Of a stretch of 9,567 nt of DNA, positions 1 to 6,612 are shown in pieces. Under the pieces are notes generated by a model that did no database searches, had not been told where the DNA came from, and saw nothing but the letters and a program-made list of their open reading frames with translations. The position numbers and the translations under genes are program-made. Numbering within the stretch: position 1 is the first letter of the stretch; each line of letters opens with the position of its first letter. The DNA is from Methylomarinum sp964397365 (GTDB lineage: Bacteria > Pseudomonadota > Gammaproteobacteria > Methylococcales > Methylomonadaceae), in the NCBI GenBank assembly GCA_964397365.1, contig CAYNIU010000089.1:1-9567 (forward strand), in the 5' to 3' direction.

Positions 1-525
1 GACAGTCGGGTTCCGGCAGAAATTGTCGTCAATGCCCAGCCGGGTGAGATGTTTATCCACCGGAATATTGCCAATCAGGTTATTGCCACTGATTTTAACT
101 GTTTAAGTGTGTTGCAGTATGCTGTTAATGTGTTACAGGTTAAACATATCGTAGTCTGTGGTCATTATAATTGCGGTGGAATCAAAGCGGCGCTGGGCAA
201 GCAGAACCCCGGCCTGGTCATTACCAACAAATGGCTGATGCATATTAAAAATGTTTACCGTCTGCATCAGCCTGAAATAGACAACTTGGCGACTGAAGAA
301 CAGCGAGTCAATAAACTGGTAGAATTAAATATTACTGAACAGGTTCATGCTTTGTCGCATACATCCATTATTCAGGAAGCTTGGGACAAGCAGCATGGCC
401 CGGTACTGCATGGCTGGGTATACAACCTCTCGGACGGATTGCTGAATTCACTGATCAGCTTAACCCCGGGTACTGATATTCCCCCTATCTATCAATATGA
501 ACCGGATTTACCGACCGGTCATTAG
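1..525 (+). CDS. can: Beta-class carbonic anhydrase, 5' end cut by window edge
   Basis: Zinc enzyme that interconverts CO2 and bicarbonate in the cytoplasm. The frame is open from base 1, so the true start lies upstream; the ATG at 49 is internal. The first visible residues are DSR, the catalytic Asp-Arg dyad of the C-x-D-S-R motif, whose zinc-binding Cys is just outside the window. The other zinc ligands are in CGHYNCGG: His55 and Cys58 counted from the edge. The offset to E. coli Can (D44, H98, C101) is a constant 43, so about 43 residues are missing. HRNIANQV and HGWVYNLSDG are also family-typical, and the Arg of HRN sits where E. coli-type enzymes have the non-catalytic bicarbonate-site Arg64. 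The gene ends 19 bases before a SulP transporter gene, implying a joint role in bicarbonate handling. Confidence 0.96.
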   Translation, partial: DSRVPAEIVVNAQPGEMFIHRNIANQVIATDFNCLSVLQYAVNVLQVKHIVVCGHYNCGGIKAALGKQNPGLVITNKWLMHIKNVYRLHQPEIDNLATEEQRVNKLVELNITEQVHALSHTSIIQEAWDKQHGPVLHGWVYNLSDGLLNSLISLTPGTDIPPIYQYEPDLPTGH

Positions 526-533
526 ATAACTAC

Positions 534-538
534 AGGAG
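534..538 (+). promoter_or_regulatory. Shine-Dalgarno site of the SulP gene
   Basis: AGGAG lies six bases before the ATG at 545, in the 19-base gap after the carbonic anhydrase stop. It supports that start and translation from a shared mRNA. Confidence 0.8.
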
Positions 539-544
539 ACCGTT

Positions 545-2089
545 ATGGTTCATAAACATATTGAGTTTTATCTGCAACACATCAAACAGGATATTCCCGC
601 AGGTATTGTTGTCTTTCTAGTGGCGCTACCGCTTTGCCTGGGCATAGCTCTAGCTTCCGGCGCACCCTTATTTTCAGGATTGATTGCCGGCATGGTGGGT
701 GGTATTGTGGTCTCTTGGGCTAGCGCATCCCAACTCAGTGTTTCAGGGCCAGCCGCAGGATTAACGGTTATTGTCTTCACAGCCATAGAACAATTAGGCA
801 GTTACCAGGGTTTTTTAGTCAGCGTGGTTCTGGCGGGTATATTACAACTGATCTTGGGCTACTTTCGCGCCGGTGTTATCAGCGCTTTTTTCCCATCATC
901 AGTGATTAAGGGAATGCTGGCCGCCATCGGCCTTATTCTAATCATCAAACAAATTCCTCATGCAATAGGCTATGACATCAGTTTTGAAGGTGATGAAAGC
1001 TACATGCAGGAAACCGCCTCATCCAGTTTTCAGGAACTGCTGTATTCTTTTGAAGGTTTTTCGCAAGGGGCCACATTAATTGCCTCGATGGCATTATTTA
1101 TTCTGATTATCTGGGAAATACCCTGGATGAAACGCTTTTCCCTGATTCGCCTGTTTCCCGGCGCCTTGGTCGCTGTTGCCTGGGGCATTGGCTTCAACAG
1201 TCTGGCGCAACATATCTTCCCTGACTGGGCTGTAAGCGGAAAACATCTGGTAACCTTACCGGTTAGCACTGATTTTGGGCAATTTATAACTCTGTTTACA
1301 TTACCCGATTTTACTTACCTGAGTCATCCGCAAATTTATATCACTGCGGCGACGCTGGCGATTATTGCCAGTCTGGAGTCTTTGTTATGTCTGGAGGCTG
1401 TGGATAAACTTGATCCATTAAAACGTACTGCCCCCACTAACCGGGAATTGAAGGCTCAGGGATTAGGCAATGTCATCAGCGGAATGCTTGGCGGCTTGCC
1501 GATAACGACGGTAATTGTCCGCAGTTCGGCCAATATCAATGCCGGTGGCAGAACCCGGGTTTCCAGTTTTATTCACGGTATTTTGTTATTTACCAGTGTC
1601 ATCTACCTGACGTCGTATCTTAACTTAATACCTTTAGCCTGTCTGGCGGCCATTTTATTACACACCGGCTTTAAACTCGCTAAACCGAAGCTTTTTCTTG
1701 ATCTTTATCATCAGGGATGGGGGCAATTTTTGCCTTTTCTAGTCACCGTTATTGCAATATTGTTAACAGACTTGTTACAAGGTATTCTCATTGGTATCGC
1801 TGTCGGCTTGTTTTTTGTCATTCGCGCTAATTACCATCGTTCTATTACTCTGGAACGGCAGGATGATAATTACTTTTTATCCTTAAATAAAGATGTGTCG
1901 TTCCTCAATAAAGTTTTGTTGAGGGATTTGCTGTTACAAATCAACGAAAACAGCCGGTTAATGATTGACGCCACTAAAGCCCAGTTTATAGATCACGATA
2001 TCATGGAAACATTACAGGACTTTATCAAAACCGCTCCCGATGACAATATTATTGTGGAACTGAAAGGATTGGATTGCCAAATAGGTTAA
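545..2089 (+). CDS. SulP-family anion (probably bicarbonate) transporter with STAS domain
   Basis: Inner-membrane anion transporter of 514 residues, a normal length for the shorter bacterial SulP proteins. Residues about 15-425 form the hydrophobic transport domain. Family-typical stretches are visible: ASQLSVSGPAAGLT (61-74), AFFPSSVIKGMLAAIG (114-129), NRELKAQGLGN (299-309) and RSSANINAGGRTRVSSFIHG (326-345). Residues about 440-511 form a compact cytoplasmic STAS domain containing AQFIDHDIMETL. SulP proteins carry sulfate, bicarbonate or other anions. Substrate cannot be read from sequence, but SulP genes linked or fused to beta-carbonic anhydrases are an established pattern taken to indicate bicarbonate transport, and can lies directly upstream. 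The start has a good ribosome site. The protein ends right after the last expected STAS strand (VELKGL), with decayed DNA beyond, so loss of a short natural tail cannot be excluded. Confidence 0.93.
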   Translation: MVHKHIEFYLQHIKQDIPAGIVVFLVALPLCLGIALASGAPLFSGLIAGMVGGIVVSWASASQLSVSGPAAGLTVIVFTAIEQLGSYQGFLVSVVLAGILQLILGYFRAGVISAFFPSSVIKGMLAAIGLILIIKQIPHAIGYDISFEGDESYMQETASSSFQELLYSFEGFSQGATLIASMALFILIIWEIPWMKRFSLIRLFPGALVAVAWGIGFNSLAQHIFPDWAVSGKHLVTLPVSTDFGQFITLFTLPDFTYLSHPQIYITAATLAIIASLESLLCLEAVDKLDPLKRTAPTNRELKAQGLGNVISGMLGGLPITTVIVRSSANINAGGRTRVSSFIHGILLFTSVIYLTSYLNLIPLACLAAILLHTGFKLAKPKLFLDLYHQGWGQFLPFLVTVIAILLTDLLQGILIGIAVGLFFVIRANYHRSITLERQDDNYFLSLNKDVSFLNKVLLRDLLLQINENSRLMIDATKAQFIDHDIMETLQDFIKTAPDDNIIVELKGLDCQIG

Positions 2090-2263
2090 TGTACTCGGTA
2101 CTTGTCAACAACACTTTCAGAGAATATCATTTTTTCACAGCCATGAAGAGCATGTGTGTAGTAGTTCAGAGCTGATACGGAACCTGGAAAAGAGAGTTAC
2201 CGATTTTGATAGAAGTACAGACTTTAAACTCAAAACCAAAAGAGGTAACTTTCATAATTTATA
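2085..2263 (+). pseudogene. Unidentified protein-like open stretch without a clear start
   Basis: After the SulP stop, another frame stays open from 2085 to the stop at 2262-2264. Its second half reads like real protein: ELIRNLEKRVTDFDRSTDF, then FKLKTKRGNFHNL. No ATG occurs in this frame; a GTG at 2154 would give only 36 residues and has no convincing ribosome site. I do not recognise the family. It could be the tail of a gene whose front was lost, or chance. It is listed because this 391-base gap is otherwise unexplained. Confidence 0.25.
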
Positions 2264-2273
2264 GTAATAAAAA

Positions 2274-2390
2274 ATCATCAAACATAAAATCGGTCTGTTA
2301 AATCTGGCTGAAGAACCGGATAACATCTCTAAGGCTTGCCAAGTTATGGGACTATCCAAAAGATAGCATTTATCGTATTTCTATCGTGTA
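2274..2390 (+). pseudogene. IS481-type transposase N-terminal remnant, frameshifted
   Basis: From 2274 the frame reads IIKHKIGLLNLAEE, then SKACQVMGLSK up to about 2360. This matches the N-terminal helix-turn-helix of IS481-family transposases (typically KVGLLKLAEELGNVSKAC-VMG-SRDTFYR). After SK the frame hits TAG at 2364-2366, but the frame one base further on continues as DSIYR, the expected next residues, so a one-base frameshift is apparent. A TAA stands directly upstream at 2268-2270 and there is no start codon. About 40 residues survive, of an element whose transposase is usually several hundred residues long. I found no convincing terminal inverted repeats. Family recall is from memory and not from a search. 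Confidence 0.65.
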
Positions 2391-2480
2391 CAGAGATTGA
2401 TTTTATAATGTCAAATTAGCTCTTGATTCGTATATGAAGTCTGAACGACTACAAATTATTAAAGGTACTCCTATATATTC

Positions 2481-3530
2481 TTAATTTCCTCCTGTTACCC
2501 TAAGAAGTTTTAGAATCCGCCCACTGTCTTTTCTTTCTAATTTTCTTATAGATACAGGGTCATCCAGATCTGTTTCTATTGAAATAGTATCAAGGTCAAC
2601 TAAAAAATTGGCTAATGCATTGATAAGGCTTTCTGCAATTTCATTACTGGCGCCATTTCGCTTAAGTTGTTTAATTTTTTCTTCTTTCTCTTTTTCACTC
2701 AATTCAAAAGGGTGTTCATCACCTTCTATATAATTATGCTCTACTTCAGTCAAATGTTTAATCCGTTTAAATAAGCCTAAATCAGTATAATCACTTTTAA
2801 AAGAAACTAATTTGGTTTTTTTAGCCGCATTCATTATTTTTTCTAATTCACTTTGTCTTTGTCTTGATGCGTTCAAATTAATTACCGATAAAACAGACAT
2901 TCCCTCAACCCATTGGCTATCAAAAACTTTAAAAAACCGTTTATGTAAATTACTCAGTTCATAACTCAATGACCACTCACCAAGATTATCCACTTGGATT
3001 GTATTGAGCCATTCAAACTCCTTATCATCCTGGTCGTACCTTAAATCAACAGTCATATTTACCGGAAGGTTGTAGTAACCCAATATAAATAATGTTGCTA
3101 ATTTGTTATCCATTAAATTTTTGCTGTCAATTCGTCGCAAACCAGCTTCACTAATATTAAAGTTCTTTACTAATTCTAAAAGGTCTAACTGAATACCTTT
3201 AATTGAAAAAGAAAGGTGTTCGAGAATATTATCTTCAAATTTAGCGTCATAAATTTCTACTGCATCAATATTCAAAATAAAGTCTGCCCGGTTAGAAGGT
3301 TCAATTTCTATATCAGATAAAGTTAATGTCCCTGTTAAAGGATTAAAACTGATATCCTTATAAGAAACCACATCAAGCTGTTCATACTCATCAAAAAAAT
3401 CAACCACCTTTTTCTCAGCCTGACTTTGAGCATACCACCAACTGCCAATAGCAAAAAGCACAGCAAAGCCACCAGCAATCATATAGATAAAATTTCTATT
3501 TTTTACTAACGTATCAATCGAGAAATTCAT
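2481..3530 (-). CDS. Single-pass membrane protein of unknown function, AsmA-like N-terminal part
   Basis: Protein of 349 residues, last gene of the three-gene minus-strand operon. Residues about 14-32 form one hydrophobic segment (IYMIAGGFAVLFAIGSWWYA) near the N-terminus, with Lys/Arg before it, so most of the protein should lie in the periplasm. Residues 57-76 (YKDISFNPLTGTLTLSDIEI) followed by alternating strands resemble the first repeat of AsmA/DUF748-type envelope proteins; this is a weak, pattern-level likeness. A charged, probably helical stretch covers about 275-300 (ELSEKEKEEKIKQLKRNG). The ATG is four bases after the upstream gene's stop and has a strong ribosome site inside that gene's end. 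No catalytic motif is visible, and I do not recognise a named family with confidence. Confidence 0.85.
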   Translation of the reverse strand: MNFSIDTLVKNRNFIYMIAGGFAVLFAIGSWWYAQSQAEKKVVDFFDEYEQLDVVSYKDISFNPLTGTLTLSDIEIEPSNRADFILNIDAVEIYDAKFEDNILEHLSFSIKGIQLDLLELVKNFNISEAGLRRIDSKNLMDNKLATLFILGYYNLPVNMTVDLRYDQDDKEFEWLNTIQVDNLGEWSLSYELSNLHKRFFKVFDSQWVEGMSVLSVINLNASRQRQSELEKIMNAAKKTKLVSFKSDYTDLGLFKRIKHLTEVEHNYIEGDEHPFELSEKEKEEKIKQLKRNGASNEIAESLINALANFLVDLDTISIETDLDDPVSIRKLERKDSGRILKLLRVTGGN

Positions 3531-3534
3531 TTTA

Positions 3535-5262
3535 TTAGCTCCCTAACATTGCATTGTCATTAGCTTTCCAATCAGGCAAGCCATGTTTTTCTCTGATCAT
3601 CTCTTCTACATCATTAACTTCATTACAATGATCCTGCATACATTTAATAGCACTATCAACAATAAACTCAGCTTTTGGTACGCCATAATCATCAACATCT
3701 TTTACATCGACAAGTTCCATATTGCCTTTCAATATGTACCAGCCTTCTTGGGTGATAAAATTTGAAACCTCTTTGGCCATAAAGTTATAAGGCCATTCAA
3801 CTTCGGCAGAATCTCCGTTAATATCCTCTATTTTTACCATAATGTTGCCTTTAACCGAGCCATTCGTCAAAACACTCATCGCTGTTAAATTAACGGGGTT
3901 ATCAAGTCTTTTAATTTCAAAATAATAACTGAGCTTTTGATTAAAGTTACTGGCTTTGAGGCGGTTATATTCAATTTTTGCCTGTAGCCATAATCTTTTC
4001 TGCTCACGTTTCATCCTTTCAGCAAGTCGTTTTTCTTCCTTTACACGCTTTAAAACAAAATTTTTCACATAACGAGGTCTATACTGCCATTCACCATTTC
4101 TTTGCTTTTGTATGTACTGAATACTCAGTAACTTGTTGCTGTCTGTTTCAGAGATTCCTCTGCGAGCATCAAAAGATATATTCCTGGCCGTTGGGCAGTA
4201 TTTAACATACAGTTGTGTAACATGATCGACAAGTTGTTTAATTTTCCCCGCATGCATAAACAATTGATCATTTTCAGTTAAAACTGTCATTCGTTGTTGT
4301 GCACAATAACCCCAGGTTTCTCCTGAAAATAAAGTCAAATAACCTATATAGTAGATTTTTTGAAACTCATCAGCTTCTAACAAAAAACTGATGTTTTTGG
4401 CATCTCTTTTAATAAAAGGCATATCCCATACACGATTTTCTTTGCTATAAGTACGCCCTGTATAATACCCATGAGAAAAATACCCACGGTACTCCCTTAG
4501 CATACGTCCATCCGCTGTCAACACATTAACACTGCCTTTACCATGAATAAAACCATCCAGACATTTCACTTCTTTCGTCGAAAGATAAGCAGTATCGGTA
4601 TCTTCTGGCTTAATTCTATAAGTTCGCAGAAAACGAAAAGCACAACTTTTATCCAAGGTATAAATCACTTTTTCTTTGGCATCGAGTGCCAGTACAAAAG
4701 CATCATTATTCAGAGGAGGCGCCCAACCATTGACCGTAAAAGAATTTACAATATTCAATTGTGGTGTTTGCATGCTCTCGACTTCTGCTGCTAATTTCTC
4801 ATTCTTAGTAGAAAAAACATTCAAAGTTTCATTCGTTTGATTTGCTGCTAATGGGGCAACGACTTTCGTAAGAGATTTCTTTTGCAGCAACCAATTATCA
4901 GATAATGCAGTGGTCGCTTTATAAATTGGAATTTCAGGACTACTAACATATCCGCTTACCTCTGCACGTTTAACCATTGGACATTCAGAAAGAATAATGC
5001 CCATTAATTTACCTATCAAATTCTGGGCATTGTTTCCCTGGAAAAAATCTGCCTTCTCTGTATCGAGATAAATTTTAATTTCATCTTTACACCAACTATT
5101 ATTTTTATTTTCAATCAGTACGTTAACACCCATTTTTTTTGAATGAGCAATTTGGTACATCTCGACCGAAAAAGTCTGATTTGATATTAACAATAGAAAA
5201 AACAGACTGACTTTTAGACTAAAACCCTTTATTAAAAAATGCTTAATTAGATAATTTCCCAT
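3535..5262 (-). CDS. Secreted protein of unknown function with internal Cys-pair duplication
   Basis: Protein of 575 residues, middle gene of the operon. An N-terminal signal peptide is likely: basic residues, then a hydrophobic core at about 18-28 (KVSLFFLLLIS), with cleavage plausible near residue 32; there is no lipobox. Two segments look duplicated: residues 57-95 and 319-357 align without gaps, each with Cys, then exactly 35 residues, then Cys-Pro (C58/C94P95 and C320/C356P357), with shared Leu and Phe positions. Between them, residues 236-272 are MORN-like (GFIHGKGSVNVL, GYFSHGYYTG). A basic coiled-coil-like helix spans about 404-438 (KRVKEEKRLAERMKREQKRL). The tail has Cys541 and Cys546. 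The start overlaps the upstream gene by 16 bases and has an AGGGGAG site. The protein is probably periplasmic; function unknown. Confidence 0.88.
   Translation of the reverse strand: MGNYLIKHFLIKGFSLKVSLFFLLLISNQTFSVEMYQIAHSKKMGVNVLIENKNNSWCKDEIKIYLDTEKADFFQGNNAQNLIGKLMGIILSECPMVKRAEVSGYVSSPEIPIYKATTALSDNWLLQKKSLTKVVAPLAANQTNETLNVFSTKNEKLAAEVESMQTPQLNIVNSFTVNGWAPPLNNDAFVLALDAKEKVIYTLDKSCAFRFLRTYRIKPEDTDTAYLSTKEVKCLDGFIHGKGSVNVLTADGRMLREYRGYFSHGYYTGRTYSKENRVWDMPFIKRDAKNISFLLEADEFQKIYYIGYLTLFSGETWGYCAQQRMTVLTENDQLFMHAGKIKQLVDHVTQLYVKYCPTARNISFDARRGISETDSNKLLSIQYIQKQRNGEWQYRPRYVKNFVLKRVKEEKRLAERMKREQKRLWLQAKIEYNRLKASNFNQKLSYYFEIKRLDNPVNLTAMSVLTNGSVKGNIMVKIEDINGDSAEVEWPYNFMAKEVSNFITQEGWYILKGNMELVDVKDVDDYGVPKAEFIVDSAIKCMQDHCNEVNDVEEMIREKHGLPDWKANDNAMLGS
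3539..3544 (-). promoter_or_regulatory. Shine-Dalgarno site of the 349-residue membrane protein gene
   Basis: On the minus strand AGGGAG stands eight bases before the ATG at 3530. It overlaps the last codons and stop of the 575-residue gene, which points to translation directly following that gene. Confidence 0.75.
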
Positions 5263-6140
5263 GACCCTTCGCTCCCCTTGCAGGCTGTAAAATTTTTATT
5301 TTCTGACACACCATCACCATTATTTAACGCATAGTCTACTGATCTACACTGTGTTTTTGTTACTACGGTATCCACAACAAAATCATTCTCATCCAGATTA
5401 AAGCTCCCGGTGTTATCTACCTCATCCAGGTCTTTTGAGCTAACATCATGAATTTCTCCAATTCCATCAAGGTCAATAGATTTTTTCAATCTTGGAACCG
5501 GCTGATTTGAAATTTTATGAACTAAAGACTCATATACATAACCTATTGTTTTGTTTCCTTTAGCAACCACAATCCAAGGCGCATCTTTTATACGCCCCAT
5601 AGCATTAAACTGTTCGTTTGTCTTTAACCCACCCACAATATTAGAATTTGTCGTAGGAGCTGCCCTTAAATTAGCACTTTTGACTGTTGTATAAGTTTCA
5701 CCTATTAACTCAATATCATCGACTGGTTGTATTTTTTTACTTCTATAAAATTGAATCTCACGATCCTCTATTCGTGTATGTCTAGGAGTAATAACAGCAT
5801 TGTGACCATTTTCTGGGTTTTTCCAGGTGATTGTTTGACCATCCCTAGCAGACGAGAGTGCTTGAGCTGATGTTTTTTCAACAGCCGCTCTATCTCGTGC
5901 ATCAAAAAAACGACCTAATTCAGATCCTGCCCAACCACCCAAGGCTGTTCCAGCAACAATAGCAAAAGTTCTACCCGTTCCAGATCCTACTTGACTACCC
6001 ACCAAACCACCGGCCACAGCACCAAATACTGCGCCTAAACTCTGTCCAGGGTTATTTCGAAGTTGAGAATTTAGTGTTTTACAAGACGTTAAGGTTACGC
6101 TAAAAAAAAATACTAAAAAAATTTTATGAACAAAATGCAT
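5247..6140 (-). CDS. Glycine-zipper (17 kDa antigen-like) lipoprotein with SH3 domain
   Basis: Protein of 297 residues, first gene of the operon, predicted outer-membrane lipoprotein. A signal peptide ends in lipobox LTSC (17-20), giving lipidated Cys20. Residues 32-76 are a glycine zipper (GAVFGAVAGGLVG, then AGTALGGWAGSELG) of the 2TM type found in Rickettsia 17 kDa surface antigens and relatives. ITWKNPENGHNAVITP (104-119) also fits that family. Residues about 147-210 are a bacterial SH3 domain (SANLRAAPTTNSNIVG and GYVYESLV), a fold often linked to peptidoglycan binding. The C-terminus (CRSVDYALNNGD, then ACKGSEGSWEII) resembles the usual end of 17 kDa antigens, so the SH3 domain appears inserted within that fold. 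The gene overlaps the next by 16 bases. Likely role is envelope structure or integrity, by inference. Confidence 0.9.
   Translation of the reverse strand: MHFVHKIFLVFFFSVTLTSCKTLNSQLRNNPGQSLGAVFGAVAGGLVGSQVGSGTGRTFAIVAGTALGGWAGSELGRFFDARDRAAVEKTSAQALSSARDGQTITWKNPENGHNAVITPRHTRIEDREIQFYRSKKIQPVDDIELIGETYTTVKSANLRAAPTTNSNIVGGLKTNEQFNAMGRIKDAPWIVVAKGNKTIGYVYESLVHKISNQPVPRLKKSIDLDGIGEIHDVSSKDLDEVDNTGSFNLDENDFVVDTVVTKTQCRSVDYALNNGDGVSENKNFTACKGSEGSWEII
5272..5278 (-). promoter_or_regulatory. Shine-Dalgarno site of the 575-residue secreted protein gene
   Basis: On the minus strand AGGGGAG lies nine bases before the ATG at 5262, inside the 3' end of the lipoprotein gene. A second purine run, GAAGGG, is closer but only two bases from the ATG, too near to be the main site. 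This supports the 5262 start and the 16-base gene overlap. Confidence 0.65.
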
Positions 6141-6183
6141 AGTGAAAACCCTGTTAAAAAGTTAGATTAAGTTTGAGGCAGAG

Positions 6184-6210
6184 TGTATAGGATCATTTGA
6201 CTAACAACAA
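6184..6210 (-). promoter_or_regulatory. Candidate sigma-70 promoter of the three-gene envelope operon
   Basis: Reading the minus strand, TTGTTG (6210-6205) and TATACA (6189-6184) resemble -35 and -10 boxes. The 15-base spacer is shorter than the ideal 17. They lie about 45 bases upstream of the lipoprotein ATG at 6140. The position suits the operon, but the match is only moderate and nothing tests it here. Confidence 0.35.
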
Positions 6211-6270
6211 AGCTATGCTGCATTAGTATCATCTATTCCCTCTAAATTCAATAACTATTATTCTAATAAT

Positions 6271-6417
6271 GACACACATCTGCAGCGTAAAGGGTTACAG
6301 CGCAAGACAATTAGGGCTTATTCACAGGCTATTCGAGGTATCGGTGATTATTTTGACAATGATCTTGACCGGTTGAGCTTTCCAAAGCTATTGGAAAAGA
6401 TGAGACGGGTCGGCTGA
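6271..6417 (+). pseudogene. Tyrosine recombinase (integrase) N-terminal domain remnant
   Basis: The frame open from 6205 to the TGA at 6415-6417 contains HLQRKGLQRKTIRAYSQAIR and GIGDYFDNDLDRLSFPKLLE. This is the pattern of the N-terminal SAM-like core-binding domain of phage/XerC-type tyrosine recombinases (xRxKGLSxKTIxxYxxAIRxxxxYF...). Only about 45 residues survive; the rest of the N-terminal domain and the whole catalytic domain with its Arg-His-Arg-Tyr residues are missing. No start codon with a ribosome site was seen in this frame. The sequence breaks off near 6395, where another reading frame takes over. Similar integrases are common near transposable elements in gammaproteobacteria. 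It is a dead fragment. Confidence 0.6.
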
Positions 6418-6612
6418 TATTTAGCGGTGTGGCGTTGAATACAAATGACACCATTGGTGGATAACATAATTTACGCGACAGCAAGAAAATTTGATGCTTG
6501 ATTTGGACTCAAACCGTCGACTTTAAGTCACTCGAAGGTGTCAAGTATTATTCAAAGAATAAAATTACACCCAAAGTCTTTGCGCCACGGAACCAACTTT
6601 TCTTCTGCAAGG
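6396..6612 (+). pseudogene. Broken unidentified coding remnant joined to the integrase fragment
   Basis: One frame carries protein-like sequence interrupted by stops at 6462-6464 and 6492-6494. It reads KDETGRLIFSGVALNTNDT from 6396, HNLRDSKKI between the stops, and VDFKSLEGVKYYSKNKITPK from 6516. It then stays open into the 3' end of the opposite-strand rep gene. The segments share one frame, which suggests a single former gene inactivated by point mutations, but I do not recognise its family and cannot show it was ever expressed. Chance coding-like sequence remains possible. Confidence 0.3.

Noticed and set aside
568..786. Minus-strand open frame opposite the sulP gene
   Set aside because: It lies wholly inside a well-supported transporter gene and has low-complexity composition mirroring it; no independent ribosome site or family likeness.
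2091..2110. GTAC-TCG-GTAC palindrome and TACTTGTCAA next to the sulP stop as a terminator or element end
   Set aside because: The arms are only four bases with no T run after them, and the likeness to TACTTGACAC on the opposite strand near 6537-6549 is too short to call an inverted repeat.
2464..2471. GGTACTC shared with TGTACTCGGTACT near 2090 as a target-site duplication around the IS481 remnant
   Set aside because: The shared string is only about six bases and the remnant has no identifiable ends, so chance is the better explanation.
3583..4794. Short plus-strand open frames opposite the 575-residue gene
   Set aside because: No start signals or recognisable protein features; the opposite strand holds a continuous gene with in-gene ribosome sites and operon spacing.
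6141..6612. CRISPR, tRNA or riboswitch in the gap between the operon and rep
   Set aside because: No regularly spaced repeats, no tRNA-like cloverleaf or CCA end, and no known riboswitch core were seen; the gap is explained by a promoter region and gene remnants.
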